From the NCBI RefSeq assembly GCF_027943255.1, contig NC_072892.1:21723792-21787791 (forward strand): 64,000 nt of DNA, in the 5' to 3' direction. Source of the DNA: Anastrepha obliqua. Its lineage: Eukaryota > Arthropoda > Insecta > Diptera > Tephritidae. The notes beneath the pieces were generated by a model. That model was given only the letters and a program-made list of their open reading frames with translations, did no database searches and was not told the DNA's origin. The stretch's first letter is position 1; each line of letters opens with the position of its first letter. Below are positions 1-9,562 of this stretch, one piece after another. The position numbers were made by a program, and so were the translations under genes.

Positions 1-183
1 CCACGGCCTCCAGACCACTAATTACCAAATCGGTATCCCTGTAGAATGAACCGTCGAGCTTGAGGCGTGTGGGACCTTACCGCCTGACTGACTAAGGCTC
101 TCGATTGATTTTACATTTCGTAAAAAAAAATAGTCGATGGTTTAGTTTTTGTTATACCAGGCCGGATCGATTTGTGGGGAGGC

Positions 184-603
184 AAAAAAATCGCCCATTG
201 CTCTATGAAAATCATATTCTAGGGATCAAAATAAGAAACTTTACCGAAGGAACCATACCTCTAAAACAAATTCTGATGTCCCCCAATTTGGGTCGAACTT
301 TTTAGTTTCCTTTCTCATGTAAAGGCCAAAAATGGTGATATTTTGAAATGATTGTATGGGGAACCCCCCAGGGGAGTTCCAGGAGGTGTGCCACTGGCAT
401 GGGTGGATCGGCCGTCCAAAGTTAGTGGGGGTCGGTCATACATTTGGACTCGATTGGAGCACTCTAAATGGGTCAAAGTGGGATTTTTCGTTCGACCCAA
501 ATTGGGGGACATCAGAATTCGTTTTAGAGGTATGGTTCCTTCAGCGAAGTTTCTTATTATGATCCCTAGAATATGATTTTCACAGAGCAATGAGCGCTTT
601 TTA
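184..603. repeat. Long inverted repeat, arms about 115 bp, spacer about 190 bp
   Basis: The segment 184-298 reappears as its reverse complement at 490-603 with only scattered mismatches. Both arms carry the words CTAGGGATC and CCCCCAATTTGGGTCGAAC, in opposite orientation. The spacer (299-489) shows no repeat or coding signal I recognise. A transcript across it could form a long hairpin. It may be a foldback element or an inverted duplication; no terminal motif identifies a family. The short reading frames through the arms are mirror images of each other and are not genes. Confidence 0.85.
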
Positions 604-604
604 A

Positions 605-1189
605 ATCAACCCGCCCTAATATATACAGTTAGAAGGCCGAAAAAGGCGAATTTTCCTGAATTTTTTCTGATAAAACTTTTAAATTTATTGATCTAAAAAT
701 TTGTACACGCATTATGTTATCTATTAACTGTAGTTTAAGACTTCGTATTAGTACAAATATTTATTTGGAAAGGAGCTACAGCTGATATCCGGGAGCTCCT
801 CTCAAAACAAACATTTTGCGGTGACCACTATATCTCTGAACTGGATTCTGTGAAATTAAAAAACCAAACAGATTTCGTTAAAGTAATGTTAAATCTAGTA
901 ATTAATCGAAGAAAAAAGCAAAATTAATATTTTTGATAAAATGGCGTTTTCTCAAAACAAAAAATTGATTTTTGATCAAAATTTCGGGCTTAAACTGCTT
1001 ATTAAAAAATACATATTTATCGGTGAGAAAATTTTCGATCAATTATATTACTAAAAAATATATAATATTTAAGAAGTTCGTGTTGTTAAAATTTGAGACT
1101 AATCGGTTTAGCCGTTTTCGAGTAATGTTCACCGACTTTGAAAACACCATTTTAAGAAAAACGCGCTGCCGCTCCAGCCTTGTAACGGG
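605..1189 (-). mobile_element. Non-autonomous DNA element X, copy 1 (degenerate)
   Basis: This non-coding AT-rich stretch shares its layout with the better bounded element at 31747-32434. Near 622 it has a GTTAGAAGGCCGAAAAAGGC stretch like the GTTAGAGGCCCAAAAAAATG next to one end of that element. Near 1150 it has AAGAAAAACGCG followed by a GC-rich patch, matching GAGAAAAACGCATTT plus GC-rich sequence there. No terminal inverted repeat can be fixed here and no protein is encoded. Homology is by eye over short anchors, so the family link is tentative. Confidence 0.45.
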
Positions 1190-1345
1190 TGACTTTACCT
1201 CCTTCTCTATATCCATACAAAATATCTATCAAACAAATAAAATCAAAATTTTTTTTTGAAAAATGCAACCATTACATCAGTATTTTCTTATGACGTTGTC
1301 ACGTTAAACTATCGTCAGTAAACCGACTTTACAGACAACCTCTTT
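1190..1345 (-). repeat. Repeat block Y, copy 1 (inverse orientation)
   Basis: About 155 bp whose reverse complement matches 8226-8380 nearly base for base, including GAGGTTGTCTGTAAAGTCGG, TTATGACGTTNTCACGTTAAA and TATCCATA next to an ATTTTTTT run. The match stops at GAGGTAA, exactly where a pentanucleotide array begins in the second copy. The sharp boundaries suggest a defined mobile repeat end. No coding capacity is visible. Confidence 0.85.
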
Positions 1346-2935
1346 TTTTATTCAAAGTATTTTTTTGTTATTTCAAAATTTGTTTTTATTTTTTATACAT
1401 TTTTATTATTTTTTTTATTATTATATTTATTTATATTTCTTTTTTACTTTAATTACATAAACACAAAAACCCAAATTGTTAAAATAAAAAAAAATTTATT
1501 ACTTCTTTAGTTAAAAATTTTGTTTTAACATTTGATATTTTTGTATTACTTCTTCAATATAGCTAAAGAAATATAGAAATATAATTCTTTATATTGAAAT
1601 TTTTTTTATTACTTTAAAATATTTTTTTTATTACTTTCTTATTAAATTTTTTTATTTTTTTTATTTTGCATTTTTTTATTACTGTTTTATTTTAATCACA
1701 AATGTTTCACTTTAAAAGCATTTTAATCACATTTCGATTTAGAAGCTTCCCAATATTTCCTAGAATTGTTGCGCTCACTTGACAGTTGTTGTCAGTAAGT
1801 AATTGCATCAATATTTCGAATAAAAAAACAACGCAAGAAAACGAACTATGAATTTTAGAGTAAGCGCCAAATTACAGTTTGTCCCTCTTAGGGTAAAAAT
1901 ATGCGAACCAATGCAATCTAAAGACCCTTAATCAAATTTACCCTCCAACCAGCGCTTCTGCTTTTCTCATTCCATTTCCAACTAAAATCGTTTATTATTG
2001 ACCATCATTTGCTTCAACCTGCTAATTCATTATTCATCGCTTGTAGGTTTTAGTGCTGAAATACACACCTAAATAAGTGCGTGTATGTATGTGTGTGTTT
2101 GTGTAACACTTACACTTATAAATAAGCAGATGACATTACTTGAGAATAAAATTAATTTGCAAACAGCAAAGTTAAGCGCAAATATGCTCGGAAAGGAGAA
2201 GAAAGGCGCATAAATTACAATTAATGATAACTAAGAATTTGTGAAAATATACGAGAGGTAATTTATTTTTATGGATTATCATGGCGTTTGTATTGGTATT
2301 GGCTTCAGTCATCAATTTGATTGACGTGGCTACTTATTTATATAGCTCAGAGCTCCGCACTTGTGCTTAAAATCAAATACAGGGGCTTTAATGAGAAAGC
2401 ATCGATTTCGTCTGAAATTTCGCTGAATATTATATTACTCATACTTTCAAACAGTACCCCAAAATTGCGATGAAACGACTATTTTGCTAGAAACTTGAAT
2501 TTGAAAGTGTGCAGTTTTTTTCTTCTACATTTCTTAGCTCGCATGAAATCCACTATTGTGCTTAAATGTATTATAAAAGAGTTGCTTGACGTACCCTGTA
2601 TTTGATGATACGGAATAAATTATTGCTATACGTATAGTACATATGTCAATCGACGTTATTAATATTTATCGCTTTTGTCCATATCATCCCAAGTGTTTTA
2701 CTATTCTCGTTACTAATTTTGCTGATGCTTTTATGACGGAAATAAATTGCAAATACTTTGTTCGATTGATTAGCAGATAGGGCAGAGTACACGCGCCTAA
2801 TTCATGATATCTATGTATGCATACACATATGTATGTATATATAAGTAGATACATACATCTGGAAACCATCTACTTATTGACTCTTCCATTTATTAATGAA
2901 ATTACTTGCTTTTGTTTGAGAGAAGTGGTCATCTT
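1346..2935. other. No gene seen; AT-rich spacer
   Basis: Extremely T- and A-rich homopolymer DNA runs to about 1740, followed by ordinary AT-rich fly intergenic sequence with short TGTATG runs near 2085 and 2815. No reading frame here resembles a known protein and no repeat could be delimited. Confidence 0.6.
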
Positions 2936-2939
2936 CGCG

Positions 2940-3795
2940 TGGTTCGAACCAATGCAGCTATAAAAGCCGTTCGAAAAGAATTCGCAGAAATCCCCTTAGA
3001 AAGCAGAAAATCATGTCCAGGAAAATGAATGTATCAACCAAATCCATGTCAAGACTAATCAGAGACAAATCTTCACCTGAAAGCCTTCCATCGCTCAACT
3101 GGTCGTCTTTTGAAAACGCGCTTGAAGAAAATTAGACTCGACAGATGCAAGCAGCTTCTTCGGTGGCATGCGGTCTACGGTCATGAAAATATTCTTTTCA
3201 CAGATGAGAAAATGTTCACTGTTGAAGAAGTTTTTCATAAACCGAACACAAAATCTCTACTAAAACTTCTAAAACCACAAAAAATGTTGCTCCAAGGGTT
3301 CACCGTGGCCACCATCCAGCATCCGTAATACTTTGGTGGGGAGTGTTTTGTTAAGGCGTTCCAACTCTTCATTTCTGCGAAAAAGGGTTTAAGATCGGGG
3401 CAAAAGTGTACCAGGAGCATGTCTTAGAAGGCGTGGTGAAGCAGTAGAACAGTACTTTCTTCAATCACGTTGGATCTTCCAGCAAGATTCGGCTCCAGCC
3501 CATAAGGCAAAAACCACCCAGCAGTGGCTAAAAAACAATATTCCTGGGTTCATAGCCACAGAAGATTGGCCGTCTAGAAGTCCAGATCGAAATGCATTGG
3601 GCTGCAGTCTGTGGTCAGAATTAGAAAAAAAGGCATGACAAAGACCTCACAGAAATTTGGAGCGCCTCAAACAATCGTTGGTTCGAGCAGCGACGTCAAC
3701 ATCCATGGAAACAGTGCGTGCTGCAAAAGCTGAAAGGCCTAATCGTTTGAAGGCTTGTGTAAAAGCAAATGGTGAACATTTCGAATGTAAATTAA
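2940..3795 (+). pseudogene. maT-type (DD37D) mariner transposase pseudogene
   Basis: Broken reading frames across this span read like one Tc1/mariner transposase. First comes an N-terminal stretch with RTNAAIKAVRKEFAEIPL, then KKIRLDRCKQLLRW, then the first catalytic block ILFTDEKMFTVEE near 3195. The second block, WIFQQDSAPAHKAK, is near 3475 and the third region, WPSRSPDRNALG, near 3570. Thirty-seven residues separate the second D from the position of the third acidic residue, which defines the maT group, but here that residue is G. Several frameshifts and stops (for example at 3327, 3444 and 3637) make it dead. The 3' end runs directly into the 3' end of the family A LINE at about 3809. 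Confidence 0.85.
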
Positions 3796-5178
3796 AAATT
3801 TGTTTGTGTACCCCAGGTACACTTCAAGTAGCACTTACGTGCCGGTTATGATACCTGGTAGTGGTCCACTACCTGCGAAAAAATGTAGGGAAGAGAAAAC
3901 CGTCTACAGCCATCCAGTGCTCTTGATGTAGCGGAGGACAGAAAAGGGATCTAGGCGGGAAAATTTCTTTAAGCAATCCTTAAAGGGCAAGCTAAGGAAT
4001 CTCAAGAGCCTATCCGCCAGAGCCGGACATTTGCAGAGAAAGTGTTTAACAGTCTCTTTCTCTGCAGGATCCCCACAGCTAGTGCAATAGGGGTTGTACG
4101 GAATTCCAAAATTCTCCGCATGAGTACCGATCACCCAGTGACCAGTGAATAGCGCAATGAGTTTGGAAATTGAATGGCGGGGGATTCCCATCACCTTAAG
4201 CGTCCTGTTTCTATCATATTGAGGCCATAGTGTTTTCGATGAGACAGACCTCCATTGTCCTGCGCTTTTTTAAGACAGAAATTGCGTAGTTTCCCTTTAA
4301 CAACGGTCAAGGGGACACCGATGTCTGAGAAAGGGACAACTGAAACCGATTCTGGCGACCCTTTCCTGGCAAGCTCATCGGCGATTTCATTTCCCTATTT
4401 ATTCCTGTTCCCAGGAACCCAGATAAGCGAGATGTTTCCTGCACGTTCGAGACGTTTGAGTTCCTCCTTATAGGAGTTTACCAGAAGAGAGCTGCAATAC
4501 GGCGACGACATGGCCTTGATCGCAGCTTGACTATCGGAAAACATTTTTATGTTACCCTCCCAACAGCGATCCCTAAGCATTTGGCATGCTTGCAGGATCG
4601 CGAAGACCTCTGCTTGAAAAACGCTGCTCGTTTTCGGCAGTTTAAAGGAGACCGAAATGCTGGCTGATTTAGAGAAAATCCCCGCTCCCACTCCAGATTC
4701 CATCTTAGATCCGTCACTGAAAACAGATGTGCCTCGGAGAGACAGCCCTAGCACAACCCTCAAAACCCAGTTTGCGTATTGAGAGGTCAATGCGAAGTAC
4801 AGAGAAGGAAGTCGAGATCTGCTCCAAGATCCTACTATGTCCTACAGGAAGTTGCCTCCAGAGGCCAATCTGCTTCAACTGAATAGCACTCTGTGCAGGA
4901 ATGGATTTAACTTGAAGATCCACGGGAAGCAAGTGCAGAATGACGTTGAGGGCAGCAGTGGGACATGTTGGACATGTTCTACAAGCCCCAGTGATGCCCA
5001 CACATGCAGTTCTCTGCACTCTCTCTCTCTAGTTTAGTGGTGCTGTAGCCCTTCTGAAGAGTTACCCATCAAACTAGGCAACCATATGTCAAAATTGGCA
5101 GCACCACTAAGTTGTACATTCAAAGTACGACACGTGGCTTGAGACCCCATTTTTTGCCGAACATAGATTTACAGGCGT

Positions 5179-5187
5179 AGAAGGCTA
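5179..5187. repeat. Target site duplication of nested RTE, left copy
   Basis: AGAAGGCTA occurs here and again at 5979-5987. Removing 5188-5987 restores the LINE A order seen intact in the family B copy near 9745, which supports a true duplication. Confidence 0.8.
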
Positions 5188-5978
5188 GGAAGATGGTTCC
5201 ATATGTAGAAGTCCACGCAAGTGGGGAAAGGTACAGATCGCCATTCACTTGGGAGTGGCCAGGACGATTCTTCTGCATGTGATTCAAGCAGCTCACAACT
5301 CCCGGGATTAGCCCAAGTATCCTCTGGATAGCTTCCGAACACCCGTTCGGGAGTGAGCTAAAATGAGAAGGCGAAACATTCCAGGATAGCTGGTTGTGCG
5401 CTAGGTTTGGGACCCGCCACTTAGAATCTCTCTTGCCAACAAGTGCCACTTTGGACTAAGTAGGCAATTGAGTAGTAAAGTCCTCTCTCAACGAACGAAA
5501 CTAACACTCTACAAGGCTCGCATCATGCCCGTCCTAACGTATGGCGCAGAAGCGTGGACGATGACAACATCCGATGAAGTGACGCTTGGAGTGTTTGAGA
5601 GAAAGGCTCTGCGCAAGATTTTTGGTCCTTTGCACGTTGGCAACGCCGAATATCGCAGGCGATGGAACGATGAGCTGTATGAGCTTTACGACGACATAGA
5701 CATAGCGCAGTGAATAAAGGTCCAGCGGCTACGTTGGCTGGGTCATGTCGTCCGAATGGATACAAACGTTTCGGCTTTGAAAGTATTCGATGCGGTACCA
5801 GCTGGTGGTAGTAGAGGAAGAGGGCGGCCTCCTCTGCGTTGGAATGATCAAGTGGAGAAGGACTTGGTTTCACTTGGTGTGTCCAATTGGCGCCGGGTAG
5901 CACGAGAAAGAAACGACTGGCGCGCTTTGTTAAACTCGGCAAACATCGCGGTTATCGCGCCGATTAAGAAGAAGAAGA
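5188..5978 (+). mobile_element. RTE-clade LINE 3' fragment nested in LINE A
   Basis: From about 5418 the plus strand encodes the C-terminal part of an RTE reverse transcriptase: CHFGLSRQL, MPVLTYGAEAWTM, RRWNDELYELY, RLRWLGHVVRMD, GRGRPPLRWNDQVEKDL and NWRRVARERNDWRALL. It ends in an AAG-rich tail at 5967-5980. One in-frame stop (5711) breaks it. Both sides carry AGAAGGCTA (5179-5187 and 5979-5987), and the LINE A protein resumes across the pair, so this arrived as one insertion. The first 230 bp of the insert (5188-5417) do not read as RTE in any frame and are unexplained. Confidence 0.88.
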
Positions 5979-5987
5979 AGAAGGCTA
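5979..5987. repeat. Target site duplication of nested RTE, right copy
   Basis: Second AGAAGGCTA, directly after the AAG tail of the RTE. The tail and the duplication share AGAAG, so the true length could be 7 to 9 bp. Confidence 0.75.
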
Positions 5988-6320
5988 TACTGGCCTCCTT
6001 AACTCGATTTTCTACGAGCAGCTTCCAGTGGAACGTGGAGTCAAGTATTAATATTACATATACACGAAGATACTTGACTTCCGATGAGAGTGTAAGACAC
6101 TGGTTGTTTAGTCTTGGAAGCTTAAAAAGTGGAGGCTTGTGTTTCCTGGTGAATAGCATCAACTCCGTTTTGTCAGAGTTGACTCTGAGATCGCAACTGG
6201 CAGCCCAACTACTGAGTGTAGCCAGTGCACCTTCCAAAATTTTAGGCACTACTAATGGGAAGGGTCCTGAGACCATTAGCACCAAGTCATCGGCATGTGC
6301 TACCACAAGACTAACTGCAT

Positions 6321-7850
6321 AAAAAAAATATTATATTGTAATTTAATAGCTATAACGAACTTAGCTTGTAACAGAACTTATGGCACGATTCAGTGCAGCA
6401 AAGGAAACTCGTGAAAAATCGAAGTTTTTAAAATGAATTACGTAAATAATCAGCCGAACAGCAGTGAAAGGCTGTCAACATCGTCAAACAAAGGCGTTGT
6501 CAGCTCCTCATACTTACTGTCATCGTTACTGTCACTGCCTACAGAACTGCAGCTGTAATGGCGATATCAACGTTGCCAATGAAAGACCAGCAAAGGTTAA
6601 AGAGGCGAAAGAACTGGGCAAGTAAAGTTGAGAAATCATGACATTTTGCCGCAATATGTAAAAGCTATGGGTAGCCTTTGGCAAATGCATACACACATAC
6701 AAGTGCAATACATGTGAAAGCATGAATGTATGTGTGCATATCCACATGGCTACGAATCTGTATCTGTATTTGAGAGCTCGCATTTGGCAGCAACCGATGA
6801 TGGTAGCCACGCTTATGGACGAATGTGTGTATGTATGCGTGTATATGAATGCATCAATGTATACATGTTTGTATGCATGTATGCATGTATTGCAATGTCA
6901 AAAGCAGTCAAAAGCACCACCACTCAAGGCAAACTTCATGTCAAAGTTCAAAACTGCTTAAGTTTGACAATTATTCGCACTTATACGAGTACTTATATGC
7001 CTATGTGTATGTGTGTCTCACATATGTATAGAAATAAAATATGTTTATTGTTGTTGTTAATGCTAAAGTGTGCACAGCAAGTGGAGTATGGCAAATTATG
7101 AACGAACAGCAAAAAGCAGCAGCAAAGTAGGCATAAAGTAGAAAACGAACGAGACCGAGAGGCCTAACACAAGCGACACACACATCAGAAACAGGCGCAC
7201 ACACACACACCAGCACAAACACAATTTAGGCATACGCCTGTAGGTAGTGTTGTGCATGCAGCGAACCGGCAGGCAGGCGCTACGTATTCATGGTGACATG
7301 AAAGTGCACTTATTTAAGTTGAAAAGGCAAAATGTCAAACAAACCACAAAACTTCAGCGACACGAATAAAGAAAATGCTTAGACTTGCAGAAAAAATGCA
7401 AGACGAAACTAAAATAGCATGCGACAGTTTATGGGCAACCTAAGATATCCACACAAAGCCTAGGCGACCTTGACCCGACACGATGGCAAGCAGAGCAGAA
7501 GCAATGCGCACATAAGCATTAGGGTGGGCACATCTTTTTTTTCGATAGCGTTCCTAGCAGAGGCGTATTCTAAATGGAATTCTAAGAAAAAAGTTCATTA
7601 AAGCATAGATCTAAAGTTAATTTCGAGTACTCTAAATTTTAAAAGAAGCTGGTTTTAGTTAATACGAGGCCAATATGAAGATTAATATTGAGCAAAGTGT
7701 AATCAGACCTATTTTTTTTTAATACAAAACTGTACTCGAGTGATTTTTTGTTACGAAAAATTTATTTTTGAAATCTATTTCTTTTAATTCGAATTTTGTT
7801 CAAAGAACCCCATGATGGCGCGACAGGGCAAATTACAGTAATTATTTGTT
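6321..7850. other. No gene seen; microsatellite-rich intergenic DNA
   Basis: Ordinary fly spacer with TATG/CATG repeats at about 6720-6900, CA runs at 7170-7220 and AT-rich DNA after 7520. The open frames at 6722-7101 owe their length to TGTATG repeats and show no protein character. Confidence 0.6.
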
Positions 7851-7851
7851 G

Positions 7852-7935
7852 TTGTAAGCAGCCGCCTTAGCCGCATAAGTTGGTGCGTGACTGCCATACG
7901 GAAGTGGCAGGCTCGAAACTCCAGCAGGAATCACC
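7852..7935 (+). mobile_element. tRNA-like SINE head fragment
   Basis: The sequence GCCGCCTTAGCCGCATAAGT followed by TGGTGCGTGACT matches the reverse complement of the SINE heads at 39504, 43912 and 53728. It holds a box A-like TTAGCCGCATAAG and a degenerate box B-like AGGCTCGAAAC. The body of the SINE is absent: the sequence after 7935 is different. Confidence 0.65.
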
Positions 7936-7951
7936 AGATGAGAGAAAACGT

Positions 7952-8078
7952 ATTTTCTCATAGGGATATTGTGCCTTCTAACAAAAATTATCATATCCGT
8001 TTTATCAGCATTTATCCCTAGCCCTGTCTGTATTGCCCATTCGTGCACTGCAGCGAGTGTGCGAAATTTACTTTGCTC
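7952..8078 (-). pseudogene. LINE reverse transcriptase fragment
   Basis: On the minus strand about 40 residues read VHEWAIQTGLGINADKTDM followed by IIFVRRHNIP, the conserved segment after the catalytic box of I/R1/Jockey-type reverse transcriptases (GL.INP.KTE..LFTR). Nothing upstream or downstream extends it, so it is a small remnant abutting the SINE head. Confidence 0.7.
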
Positions 8079-8225
8079 TGTACAATTCGGCTCACCATAA
8101 TTGTGAATATATTCACACACAAATACTCACTCAAAAATATTCACTTTGAAGGAAGATAAAAGGAAATAAGACAGAAGTATTGAGAAACTGTTTGTATTTG
8201 TAAATTGATATCCTGTGCAACAAAA

Positions 8226-8380
8226 AAAAAGAGGTTGTCTGTAAAGTCGGTTTACTGACGATAGTTTAACGTGATAACGTCATAAGAAAATACTGATTGA
8301 ATGGTTGCATTTTTCAAAAGAAAATTTTAATTTTATTTGTTTGATTGATATTTTCTATGGATATAGAGAATGAGGTAACA
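8226..8380 (+). repeat. Repeat block Y, copy 2
   Basis: Starts with an A run and GAGGTTGTCTGTAAAGTCGG and contains ACGTGATAACGTCATAAG. It matches 1190-1345 in reverse complement along its whole length. The match ends at GAGGTAAC, from which the adjacent ATAAC/ACAAC array appears to have grown. It is the left border of the composite repeat that ends near 11302. Confidence 0.85.
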
Positions 8381-8805
8381 TTAACATAACATAATATAAC
8401 ATAACATAACACAACACAACACAACACAACACAACACAACACAACACAACACAACACAACACAACACAACACAACACAACACAACACAACACAACACAAC
8501 ACAACACAACACAACACAACACAACACAACACAACACAACACAACACAACACAACACAACACAACACAACACAACACAACACAACACAACACAACACAAC
8601 ACAACACAACACAACACAACACAACACAACACAACACAACACAACACAACACAACACAACACAACACAACACAACACAACACAACACAACACAACACAAC
8701 ATAACATAACATAACATAACATAACATAACATAACATAACATAACATAACATAACATAACATAACATAACATAACATAACATAACATAACATAACATAAC
8801 ATAAC
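8381..8805. repeat. Pentanucleotide array (ACAAC)58 then (ATAAC)21
   Basis: After a short ragged ATAAC start, positions 8411-8700 are 58 perfect ACAAC units and 8701-8805 are 21 perfect ATAAC units. The two halves differ by one C/T at the second base and switch at a single point. Long frames on the minus strand (MLCYV, CCVVL repeats) are translations of the array and not proteins. Confidence 0.98.
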
Positions 8806-8810
8806 ATATT

Positions 8811-9562
8811 ATAAAGCATTCACCAACAGCTTTCATTTGATCCCCATATTGTACATACACGTCCGAAGGTTACCCGGGTCCACGTCTTGACCTATATCTC
8901 GAGACCCTATCTACCAATAGGTATTCAAACTATACGGAAATCATCTTCAATACCTACTTAACAATGTGTGTAAGTTTGGTTTAATTCGGTTCAAAGACAC
9001 GGCGGGCCCACGTTTTTGCATATATTTCGAGACCCTAGTCATCAATAGGTATGAAAATTACCCCGTATTAAAGCACTTATCAACAGCTTTCATTTGATAT
9101 CCATATTGTACAAACACATTCTAGGGTCCACGTTTTGGTCTCTATCTCGAGACCCTAGTTACGGAGCGGATGGAAATACTCTGAACTAAAGCATTCACCA
9201 ACAGCTTCCATTTGATACCCATATTGTACATACACATCCGAAGGTTACCCGGGTCCACGTTTTGACCTATATCTCGAGACCCTATCTACCAATAGGTATC
9301 CAAACTATACGGAAATCATCTTCAATACCTACTTAACAATGTGTGTAAGTTTGGTTTAATTCGGTGCAAAGACACGGCGGGTCCACGTTTTGGCATATAT
9401 TTCCAGATCCTAGTCATCAATAGGTATGAAAATTACCCCGTATTAAAGCACTTATCAACAGCTTTCATTTGATACCCATATTGTACATTCACAACCAAAG
9501 GTTACCCGGGTCCACGTTTTGACCTATATCTCGAGCCCTATTTCCAAAATAAAATATACTCC
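8811..9562. repeat. Tandem repeat, two units of 375 bp
   Basis: AAAGCATTCACCAACAGCTT starts at 8813 and again at 9188, and the half-unit AAAGCACTTATCAACAGCTT starts at 9070 and 9445, so both anchors give a period of 375. Each unit contains internal relatives (ATTTGATNCCCATATTGTAC, TATATCTCGAGACCCTA) spaced 118 and 257 bp apart, so the unit itself came from a shorter repeat. It lies between the pentanucleotide array and LINE B, and is part of the repeat LINE B jumped into. Confidence 0.93.

Larger units (their letters stand above)
3809..6320 (-). mobile_element. LINE family A (I-group, RNase H type), 5' truncated, split by an RTE
   Basis: Read on the minus strand, this non-LTR element starts inside the reverse transcriptase palm. 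The block HADDLVLMVSG at about 6295 is the usual YADD box with Y changed to H. It continues through KTELMLFTRKHKPPLF and, after an 791-bp insertion, FYACKSMFGKKWGLKP. The RNase H follows (FSDGSKMESGVGAG near 4715, FQAEVFAIL near 4610, FSDSQAAIKA near 4545). Last is a CCHC knuckle (CTSCGDPAEKETVKHFLCKC) and a stop near 3904. Several frameshifts are present. The 3' UTR ends with CTGGGGTAC at 3809, as in family B at 11150. Clade is inferred from the RT, RNase H, CCHC order; a name within the I/LOA group needs a database match. Confidence 0.88.

Noticed and set aside
6722..7101. Overlapping Cys/Met/Val-rich frames
   Set aside because: They arise from TGTATG and GCATGT repeats.
8314..8860. Three overlapping minus-strand frames of 154-162 codons (MLCYV, CCVVL repeats)
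   Set aside because: They are translations of the ACAAC/ATAAC array. A pentamer repeat without stops stays open in all three frames.
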